Translations under genes and position numbers: made by a program | Origin: Liolophura sinensis | Taxonomy: Eukaryota > Mollusca > Polyplacophora > Chitonida > Chitonidae | Assembly: GCF_032854445.1 (NCBI RefSeq) | Contig: NC_088306.1 | Span: forward strand, 10,504,193-10,568,192 | Direction of reading: 5' to 3' | DNA length: 64,000 nt | The notes under the pieces: model-generated | The model's database searches: none | What the model saw: the letters and a program-made list of their open reading frames with translations, nothing else | Told to the model about the DNA's origin: nothing | Part shown: positions 23,101 through 35,100 of the stretch, one piece after another | Layout: the number at the start of each line of letters is the position of its first letter | How positions within the stretch are numbered: position 1 is the first letter of the stretch

Positions 23101-26100
23101 CTTTAGGTAAGGCAGTTTGGCCGGAAATGACCTCCAGCTACAAGCCTTGCTTGTCCTTAGGTCAGGCAGTTTGGTCAGAAATGACCTCTAGCTACAAGCC
23201 TTGCTTGTCTTTAGGTCAGGCAGTTTGTTCAGAAATGACCTCTAGCTACAAGCCTTGCTTGTCTTTAGGTCAGGCAGTTTGGTCAGAAATGACCTCCAGC
23301 TACATGCCCTGCTTGTCTTTAGGTCAGGCAGTTTGGTCAGAAATGACCTTCAGCTACAAGCCTTGCTTTAGGTCAGGCAGTTTGGTCAGAAATGACCTCC
23401 AGCTACAATCCTTGCTTCAGGTCAGGCAGTTTGGCCAAAAATGACCTTCAGCTACAAGCCTCGCTTTGGGTCAGGCAGTTTGGCCAGAAATGACCTCCAG
23501 CTACGAGCCTTGCTTGTCTTTAGGCCAGGCAGTTTGGCCAGAAATGACCTCCAGCTACAAGCCTTCATTTAGGCCAGGCAGTTTGGCCAGAAATGACCTC
23601 CAGATACAAGTCGTGCTTGTCTTTAGGTCAGGCAGTTAGGCCAGAAATGATCCCCAGCTACAAGCCTTGCTTTAGGTCAGGCAGTTTGGCCAGAAATAAC
23701 CTCCAGCTGCATGCCTTGCTTTAGGTCAGGCAGTTTGGCCAAAAATGACCCCCAGCTACAAGCCGCGCTTTTGGTCAGGCAGTTTGGCCAGAAATGACCT
23801 CCAGCTACAAGCCTTGCTTTAGGTCAGGCAGTTTGGCCAGAAATGACCCCCAGCTACAAGCCTTGCTTTAGGTCAGGCAGTTTGGCCAGAAATGACCTCC
23901 AGCTGCATGCCTTGCTTTAGGTCAGGCAGTTTGGCCAAAAATGACCCCCCAGCTACAAGCCGTGCTTTTGGTCAGGCAGTTTGGCCAGAAATGACCTCCA
24001 GCTATAAGCCTTGCTTTAGGCCAGACAGTTTGGCCAGAAATGACCCCAGCTGCATGCCTTGCTTTAGGTCAGGCAGTTTGGCCAGAAATGACCTCCAGCT
24101 ACATGAACTATCTCATTTCTTACCAATCCTCATGTGTTCATGCCTTGCTTGTCTTTAGGCCAGACAGTTTGGCCAGAAATGACCTCCAGCTACATGAACA
24201 ACTATCTCATTTCTTACCAATCCTCATGTGCTCATGCCTTGCTTGTCTTTAGGTCAGACAGTTTGGCCAGAAATGACCTCCAGCTACATGAACAACTATC
24301 TCATTTCTTACCAATCCTCATGTGCTCATGCACTTTGTGAGCTGGAATCTTCTCTCCTGTGATAGGTGATATCATATACTGATCTGAAGTGGGCTCTGGG
24401 GCAACCGGACGCGCTGAAAACAAAGTAACAAACACATACGTTATACTGGGACAATAACAAAACAGAGGTGTGAAGTGTAGGATCATTATAATAATTATAT
24501 TTAATATATTTTAATTTTAAATTTAATTAAATTAATATTTAAATTAACTGGGCAAATCCTACTCTTGTGTATCACGGTAAACAAGGTCTGTAAACAAGAA
24601 AAATGGAAAGATATATAAAACAAATAATATGTAGATCAGGGCTTAACACTATCAAAGTACACAACTCATACATGACCATTCAAATTCCTGACACTGTTCA
24701 TCCAGTGTCTTAGCACAGCAAGGTCATCTTCATGTAAATCTCTGATTTATATCTGTATTTTTTATGATTTATTTACTCCCTTATACAACAGCAGCCAGCA
24801 ATAGCATTATGGTGGGTAGAAACCCGACAGGTTACTGGCAGATTTTCCCATGTACAATCTGTATTTTATTCCTGTTTATTTATTTATTTGATTGGTGTTT
24901 TACGCTGTATGCAAGAATATTTAACTTGTGCAACGGCAGCCAGCATTATTGTGGGAGGAAACTAGGCAGAGCCTGGGTGAAACCCACAACCATCCGTAGG
25001 TTGCTGCAGACCTTTCCACTTACGGCCGCACTTGAACTCACAGCGACCGCATTGTTGAGAGGCTCTTGGGTCATTACACTGCATCAGCGCGCTAACCAAC
25101 TGAGCCATGGAGGCCCCTTATTCCTGTTTAACACGGTACTATAAAATTCTGCACTAGCTAGGGCCACCATCTGGACAAACCAGATTTATTGATAGATCTG
25201 ATCGAGGTATATTTGATATACAGCACATGAAGATCACGTATATTGTGACAGGAGCTGGAAATTTTTATTTAATCATTTGATAGGTGTTTTACGAGCTACT
25301 CAAGAATATTTCACTTATTCAACAGCGGCCAGCATTATGGTCGGAGGAAACCGGGCAGAGTCCTTAGGGAAACCCACAACTTTACGCAGGTTTCTGGCAA
25401 CCTTCCCATGGATGAACAGAACTTTTGCTACACAAGAACAGAGGATATTGCCATCAGCCTCTTACACTGCTGAACTCTTACATGCTTTGTCATCATACTG
25501 GTGTTCTTGAGGTACAGTATTTCAAAAGTTGAGGTTTTTTATTTTTTTTTTAAAGCAAAGCATTTTGCTTGATTCTGACTGATTCATTCATTACATGATA
25601 CCAATAATGATTCATTTGTGTTACTAAAGATGCAAGCATAAAGCTGTGCAAATTATTTCTCCATACCCTAGTTCACTCAGAATAATTCAAACTTTTGGTT
25701 GCACAGATGGACGAAGAATTAAGGTAGTCCGTCAGCCTTACCTTTAGGGTTGTAATCCTTCCTTACTACCACCTGATCAGGGGTAGGGGGAAGTGGAGGA
25801 GGGTTGGGCAGGTCAGACGGGGGTGGGGGCGGGGGTTTGGGGCGATCCTGCTTCTCTATCTCCATCTCATCATCAGAGTCTTCTTCCATGTCCTGAAAAT
25901 GACATCACACAGATTACAGGTTATGATAACATGTTGACAATTCAATAAGCACAGTATTGATTGCTCTTCTTCAATATCTATGAGTAAAATAAAATAATAG
26001 TTAAATAAAAATAATAATAATAATAATAAATATAATAATAAAATTTAATAAAAATAAAATTTCTCTCTGCACTACAACTAATTCGAATGTGATTTACCTG

Positions 26101-29100
26101 AGTAATAAATAGGATTAATATTGGAGCTGATATGGACACATCATATATTTGCACACCCAAGAAATAGGGACTCCTCCATACCACCCAGTGTTCATTAATA
26201 AGGAAGATGGCTTGTTGGAGAAGTTTGTTGGTTTAGTCTTTCATATCTATTCATTTTTTTTATTTAATTGGTCTTTTACCCTGTACTCAAGAATATGACG
26301 GCAGCCAGCATTATTTAGGACACTGACAAAAATATAAAAAGACCATATTCACAGTCAAATAAATTCTTTAGACATGCATCACATCTTTATTTAGAACGCT
26401 GACAAAAATATAAAAAGACCATATTTGCAAATAAGTTTTCACACTCTTTCATCTGATTTTGGCATCATTTTTATGTTTTGTTCTCCTTTAATACCAGATA
26501 CTACCAAACAAAGTAAGCTGTAATTCGGATGTCGGGTTTTCTTTCAAAACATTTGGATACGGCGCTGTGATCAACTTACCTGGACTTGGGTGTTATCCAT
26601 GACCTGTGGGCAGGTTGCATTGGGGGGTGAGGCTGATTGGGCCTGTCTGGCTGCGGTGCAGGCTGCTGGGGAATGGTGGGACCTGCATCCTTGGGGCGTC
26701 GATTCTCAGATACCTCGCCTTCATCTTCGTCATCAGATTCCACTTCCATCTCCACGGCATCATCAAACTGGAATTATAGACACTGTCTACTGAAGAGTGG
26801 GATATTTAATGTCACTGAATTATTTTCATTTTCCTTAATGTTCAACACAGCAGCATTATTACAGAGGATATCGCACAGTGGAGGTGGAATACCACAAACA
26901 TGCTTGCCAGTGAGAGATGGAAATAACAACCCACAACACATGAAGTTATTATTATTTTTTTTTTATTTCATTGGTGTTTTACGCTGTACTCGAGAATATT
27001 TCACCTCTACGACAGTGGCCAGCATTATGGTGGGAGGAAACCGGGCAGAGCCCGGGAAAAACCACGACCATCCGCAGGTTGCTTTCAGACGGCAGGAGAG
27101 GAAGCCCGCAATAGCTGGACTTGAACTCACAGCGACCGCATTGGTGAGAGACTCCTGAGTCATTACGCTGCGCTGGCGCACTAACCAAGTGAGCCACATG
27201 AAGAGTTGATTGGGCTATCATTACCAACTTTCATGAGAAAAATATTTACATTTATTTATTTATTTGGTGTTTTACTCAAGAAGATTTCACTTACACGACA
27301 GCGGCCAGCATTATGGTGGGAGGAAACCCGACAGAGCCCGCAGGAAACCCACGACCATCCGCAGGTGGGTGGAAGACCTTAACATGTATGGCCAGAGAGG
27401 GAGCCAGCATGAGCGGGACTTGAACTCACAGTGACCGAAAATAGTTATATATACACTATTCAACTTTCACTGTGCAATATTCCGTACATTATTTTAGCAT
27501 AATTTAAACAATTTTGTATTTAAACAAGAATAGTCAATGTTTTCAGCTGTAGGCCTTCCCAGACTATACAGTATGACATTGCAAATAATCTCTTGTATGA
27601 CTTTGCGTCTTGTTTTGTGATATAGGAATGTAATAATTCCCACTGAGCTCGGATTAGAGCATCATAATACAAAATGTTTCTTCACTGATGTCACAGCGTT
27701 CGGGTGGGAAATATCAAAATGCAATAAAAAAAAAAGTGAAACATGTAACTGATGAGTGAAATAACACTTTTATCAGTGAAAGAAATCCTGACATTTCAAT
27801 GGTGTTCAACACAACTTTTCACTAAGGTAAGTTGCAAGAGTAAATTAGTAACCACTGCCAATTACTACATAAATATTTTGACCACGTTGATTTAAAGCTG
27901 TTGACAAACCTATGAGACTATAAATTTGGCCCTGAGAGCTCACTGTTCTGTACCACTGAATTTCACGTAGTTTTTAAAATAATGGTTTAAGGGCTGTTTC
28001 CCTCCAGGCACTGTGGTCCATTAAATCAGTCCTGTTTTAATTATAGATTTGTCAATGGCAGTCATTTCTTAGTTCCCAATGCCTATCATCTACTTACATT
28101 TGTTCAAAGATTTTGCATACTGACTTATTTATTTTTATTTGATTGGTGTTTAACGCCTAACTCAAGAATATTTCACTTACACGACGGCCAGCATTATGGT
28201 GGGAGGAAACCGGGCTGGGAAACCCACGACCATCCGCAGGTTGCTAATAGACCTTCCCAAGTACAGCTGGAGAGGAAACCAGCTTGACCTGGATTTAAAC
28301 TCACAGGAACCGCATTGGTGAGATGCTCCTCATTGCACTGTGCTGGCGTGCTAACCTCCTCATCCACTGAGGCCCCGTGATGGTTTTGGTATCTACATGT
28401 AAAACCATCACGATAATCCAGGTTGCCGAGAGACCTTCCCACTTACGGCCAGAAAGGAAGCCAGCATGAGCTGGACTTGAACTCACAGCGACCGCATTGG
28501 TGAGATGCTCCTGGGTCATTGAACCGTGCTGGAGTGCTAACCTCCTCAGCCACTGAGGCCCTGTGATGGTTTTGGTATCTTCATGTACATGTTGACACAC
28601 ACAAGTGCACTGTGCATTATATACACAATAGGGGTCAGAGCTCATACTCTGCTTCTGACTAACCAAACAGAACAAGCACGAGGCAGGGCAAAATAGCATA
28701 CGACTTACGTCTCCTTTGTCAAAGCGTTCTTGCTGAAGGACACGAACACCTACTTCCTCAGCAGACGTAGGAGGCGGAAGATGACCTGTTGGAAGACGAA
28801 GCAGAAAAACTCACGCACATGTACAGCTTAAAAATCACATCAATTCACATCTTGCATTTCCTATGTCTGATTTTCAAACGAAAACACAACATACTGTAAT
28901 TCTCATAATTTTTAGGACAGATATTGGTAGCATTGAAAGCCAGAAAAGAAAATACATTTCTCTCACAGTTTTTCAGAGTTTAAGTGAACACATGTATATG
29001 TTGTTCACTGGATTTAGCACAGTGTTAACCAAGTGGGAAAATAAACACTGTGATCGTGTGTTCCTGTTATAAATAAAGTGTATACTGGCTAAAAATAGCA

Positions 29101-32100
29101 GACAAGATGTCCCAAATTAGAAGAGTTCTCCATTTTTCTAACTTTACATCACAATTTACAATGTTCACATATGAACTTAAGCCAATAAATATTAAAATCT
29201 TTTCAATATAAGCATATATTCATCTATGGGAAACCGTCCTTATATATACAGTGTATCTATGGGTAACCTTCCTTATACATACAGTGTATCTATGCGTAAC
29301 CTTCCTTATACATACAGTGTATCTATGGGTAACCTTCCTTACACATACAGTGTATCTAAGGGTAACCTTCCTTATACATACAGTGTATGCACGAATGCAC
29401 TTCTCCCTCATTACATCCTTCTAACCATGATAACAGGTTATCCTAATTCCTCAAGCTTTTTGTATATGAAAGAGCAACTTTCAGCGCAATTTATGCACAT
29501 TTTTAATTTGAGTTTGGAGACAAAACTACATTGGTTGCATTGGCCAATTTCAAGGCTTCCCCAAAAGTAGAATTTTATCAGTCAAGACAGAACAATGCCT
29601 TCAGAATATGCTTGAATAAAACACCTTGCAAGTATGCAAAAAAAGGTTTACAGTATTATATTAAACACTGCCACAAATGCATCCCCCCCCCCCCAAGTTT
29701 TTCACAAAGCTGTTTTATTACATACACGATGCATCAGTACATACCTTCAAATGTTTCAGAGAAGAAAACCTTCAGATAGTGTATCTTATTTACACTCAAA
29801 GGCTTGGTTATCAGGTAATTATTCAATGGAAGCCATGATATTAGGCCGACATTGGCTATCATTTAACATCCTGAAACATACCACACTTACTCCTATATAA
29901 ATACACAAATCTATGCATACCTTGTTCATTGGGTTGAAAGTCCACTGTTTCAACAACAACAAAGTCATGCCAATCAATCTGGGCGTAGGCAACTGAAAAT
30001 AATGAGAGCAGGAAATAGAAACACTTCATTCAGGCTTACAAAAAAAAAAACTCAACAGCTAATGCAAACGTGATGATGTGATAAGATAAAGATTTGACAT
30101 CTTTTTAAAATCTGTAATAAAACTCCAGACTTTTAGCACATCTGTACCAACTCTTACAACCTGGCAATCTTATAATTTGACTTTATCCAATGTCCGTCCA
30201 AATAAAAAATAAGTTTAAACCACTACAAAGGAATGAAATCATTCTCTACCTCTCTCTCGCTCTTGAGCCTCTTCTTCCTTCCTTTTCTCCCTGTCCTGGT
30301 GTTTGGCCCATTCCACTCTGTAGTTCACCTCATCTAAAACCTACACAAATCAGATCGATCCAAAATGTGTTCAGGGGAGTCAGGTACATGTGCACTTAGA
30401 GACAAGTGAACAACAATCACAAAAGTCTCAATTAATTTCAAGTTCCATAATACTGCGCTAACATTAAAAAGATACAAAAAGATCACAGGAAAAGTATATT
30501 CTCGAACTATCCAGAAGTGAATAGTGAGTTCTTCATTAACACATGAAAAAAAAAAAAAACATAACTGCTTCTGTAAAAATGGTTTCCAGTGTGTACATGA
30601 AATGAGAATGAGGTTTACAGCCCAAAGTAAGTAATCAATATCAAAATTTAAATGCTCATGAAGTAAAATTACATGACAGCCACCATTGGCAGAGGGCCAC
30701 AACTCTGTAACAATCTGGGTAAATCAAATGGATTCGGGTCCCATACTCAAATACAGCAAACAGCTGACTTGAGCCGTCACGTTTAAGATTGAAAACTGGG
30801 AGCTTTGGTTAAGGGTACAAAATAAGGCATCAACTGTGACATGATCAACAACATTGGATTTTGGAAAATACATGGACTGCGAGCTTTGGTTAATGGTTCA
30901 AAATAAGGCATTAACTGAGACATGATCAACTTCATAGGATTTTGGAAAATACATGGACTGCGAGCTTTGGTTAATGGTTCAAAATAAGGCATCAACGATG
31001 ACATGATCAACAACATAGGATTTTGGAAAATACATGGACTGCGAGCTTTGGTTAATGGTTCAAAATAAGACATCAACTGAGACATGATCAACAACATAGG
31101 ATTTTGGCACATGGACTGCGAGCTTTGGTTAATGGTTCAAAATAAGGCATCAACTGAGACATGATCAACAACATAGGACTTTGGCACATGGATTGCGAGC
31201 TTTGGTTAATGGTTCAAAATAAGGCATCAACTGAGACACGATCAACTTCATAGGACTTTGGCACATGGACTGCGAGCTTTGGTTAATGGTTCAAAATAAG
31301 GCATTAACTGAGACATGATCAACACCATAGGACTTTGGCACATGGACTGCAAGCTTTGGTTAATGGTTCAAAATAAGCCATCAACTGAGACATGATCAAC
31401 AACATAGGATTTTGGAAAATACATGGACTGCGAGCTTTGGTTAATGGTTCAAAATAAGACATCAACTGAGACATGATCAACAAGATAGGACTTTGGCACA
31501 TGGACTGCAAGCTTTGGTTAATGGTTCAAAATAAGACATCAACTGAGACATGATCAACAACATAGGACTTTCTCATAAACATGGATGGGAGCTTTGGTTA
31601 ATGGTTCAAAATAAGTCAGCGACTGAGACATGATCAACAAAATGGGACTGTCTCATATTCATGGACTGCGAGCTTTGATTAATGGTTCAAAATAAGACAT
31701 CAACTGAGACATGATCAACAACATGGGACTTTGGTATATACATGGACTGGGAGCTTTGGTTAATGGTTCAAAATATGATTAACAACATAGGACTTTCGAA
31801 TAGACACGCACTGGTTATTTCTGGGATTATAATTTTATTACAAACTCGTGTGAAGACCCTGTTTACAACATAACACACAAAACATTATTTCTGACTAATT
31901 TATTTGAATCTAGATGAAATGCTTCAAATGATTTCTCCCAGGTCATGACTCTTGAAGATTTCACAGGTAGTGTTAAAGTTTCAAGCTGCACACTTTAATG
32001 TATAACAGCCGTTTTTTCGAAAGGGCCAATGACAAAACCATTCAACTTCAGTAATGGAAGTCACAGTCTTATTAATATTAGGAATCACAATTTCTGGATA

Positions 32101-35100
32101 CAGCACAGATTCAAGCACTGAAAATTAGTTTCAGCACGAGAAAATGTGCTGAACCTGCTCCCCGACAGCCTTCACCTCAGAAACTGTAATCCATACACTG
32201 TATAAACAGCATTTATAGTACTATGACTTTAAATCAGCTTTCTAAATGAGATCTACCTGTCTGAACTAGAAATGACTTAAAAATGGAAGTGTGTACCGTT
32301 TATGTGAGACGTAGCACATGATAGCTTTTGCTGTTTTAGAACAGATAATGACGATATGTCCTCATATCATAACTCACCACTGACTTGACAGCTGTACAAA
32401 TTCCATTCATGGCATCTATTCGTGTTAAGGGGAGGTAATTAGCACAAGTATGTCAGGTGGGCTTTTAGAATTTAACATGAATAAGTGCTAAATCAGACTC
32501 ACGGCTTTGGGATTTTCAGACTCCTGTTTCAGTTTGTTCAGCAAATCCTTTGGTGGAATTAGAATCTGAAGGATGAAATAAAGCAAACCTTTTTCCAACA
32601 GGAATTCGAAGAATTACCAAGAAACATTTATAAATACGTTCAGGTTAAGTGTATTCCATACTAAACCGAACTACTAGGCACCTTTGAAATTATCCAGTGA
32701 AAGTAATAACAAGAAAGAAATAAAACTAATACCAACTCAGTTGACTAATCTGACAAAGGGTTATCACTGGTGCTCCAATAAACTGAATATGTAACACTTA
32801 AAAATTACATGTATGTAAATTTCACTTTTGGAGATTTTAATACAAGAAACAAGTTGACAAACTAAAAAAGAAATCCCTTGGATCTGTTCTGACCTTGGTG
32901 TACTGTTCGACAAGCTTGGTGAAATAGTTGAACAGACTGTGCTGTGGTCGGAGAAAGTCAAATTGGTAATTCCTCTGTTCCCGATTCATCAGGTTTGTCA
33001 AAAACTGACGTCCGTTTCTGGCCACAAACTGCGCTGTCAGTTTGACCACATCCCTGAGAAAGAAACACGTGAACAATTTAGAAATGAATTTTACATCGAT
33101 CGGTGAGCACTGTACATATATTACGTGACATAATTTATTTATTTATTTGATTGGTGTTTTACGCCGTACTCAAGAATATTTCACTTATACGACGGCGGCC
33201 AGCATTATGGTGGGAGGAAACTGGACAGAGCCCAGGGGGAAACCCATGACCATCCGCAGGTTGCTGCCAGACCTTCCCACGTACGGCCGGAGAGGAAGCC
33301 AGCATGAGCTGGACTTGAACTCACAGCGACCGCATTGGTGAGAGGCTTCTGAGTCATTACGCTGCGCTAGCACGCTAACCGACTTAGCCACGGAGGCCCC
33401 TACGTGACATAAAAGAGACATGTTTTTTAATGTTAACATATTATTAAAATGTATCAGTTCACTATTTATTTAGTTGAGGATTTATACAACACTATGCAAG
33501 AATTTTATTTCCATATATGCACCTAGCCATTTATTTATTTATTTTGATTGGTGCTATATGCCGTACTCAAGAATATTTCATTTATACGACAACGGACAGC
33601 ATTATTGTGGGAACCCACATCTGCACCTAACCAGGTAAAGGACAAAATTAACCTATTAGCCTAAATGACCTAAAATTTCGTCCATGACCAAGCCGCTCAT
33701 TTTCCTAGATTCTGGGAGTTTGGCTGATTTCAGAAAGGTGCTTTGAGAGGTAAATGCTCATTTGTGGTAGAATTTTTAGGTCATTTAGGGCAACTAACAG
33801 GGACCTATTATTCAAAAGTGTATTAGGACATGACCCCATTATTAACTTTGGTGTTGAGTCAACATCCATTGCATTTTCAACCTGGTTTTGGTTGGGGATT
33901 AGAAGTGGGGAGGGGCAGTGGCCTTGACCCATCAGCTTTCCTATGTTAAATAAATCTGAAAGGTGGGAATCGGCCCTCAAGCTGGTATTCCTTTGCCAAT
34001 AAGTTCACCACAGACATAATTTCTGAAAATTTCCCCCCATTGATGGAAAAGGCGCATTAAAAAAGAAGGTAATTTTGAGACGTAAAATACAACCCAAAAA
34101 TGAAAATAAAAAAAATATGGGCATGATTTTGGTTTCATTTCCCACATAACCGTACAAAAATTCAAACACACAACTTGAATTTGTCATAGCGTGGATTTAT
34201 TTAATTGACTGCATTCATAAAGTAACTGTCCTTCAGTACCAGCAAATGATTCTTACATGTATGTTTGTCTAGCACAACAAAACACTAGCACCATGCCATA
34301 AAACAGCATTGCCATATTGCACTGGAACAACACACTGTTGCCACTACTCGAAAACTGCAGTTCGGAAGCATGCCTGATACATCCCATAAACACCCTTCAG
34401 TACCAGCAGGTATTTACGGTTCAAAATACTTACAGGTCAAAGGCTGATATGGATGGCGGGTCTGCGATGAACTCAAACTCAGCCGGAGGATCTTTGGGCA
34501 CAATGATCTCTTGGATAGGCTTTACAATGTCCTGGGTTATCTTTAGGTTAGACTGGAACAGGGAAGGCTGGAAACAAGAGAACTAGCTGTGAGGAAATCA
34601 GTACGACAGAATTTTTTTTTAGATCTTGATAGTAAGGAATCACTGCTTTTGCGTCCTCAAGTTTTCAATGACTGATTCCAAACACTGTACTCAAGCATAT
34701 TTCACTTACACGACAGCGGTAAATTTCAAAGGTGGAGTAAACTGGAGTGCCTAGAGTAACCCAATAGCCTTTGGCAAGAAAAAGGCACTATTTTATTACA
34801 TGTAATAATCATTATATGCATAATACGTACATTTATTGGACAAATGACTGTCCTTTCTTTACTGATGATGGCTGACCATTTAGCCAAAATATCAAAACAC
34901 AAATGCTTTGTCCGCCTGGAAGCAGATTTGAATACAAGGGTGTAGTATTGTGGTTTTCATTCGTTAGTATTATGGTTTACGTGTACATTCTTAAACACAA
35001 AAACCTACCACTGTAAAATCAAAGTCAAATGATAATAGCTATATACATGTACGCATATATATATATATATATATATATTTATTTATTTATTTATTTGACT

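Noticed and set aside
23083-24312. CRISPR-like direct repeats
   Set aside because: Tandem minisatellite without unique spacers, inside an animal gene intron.
29220-29570. Repeat-containing open frames on both strands
   Set aside because: 33-bp repeats in SF3A1 intron 8 keep frame on both strands.
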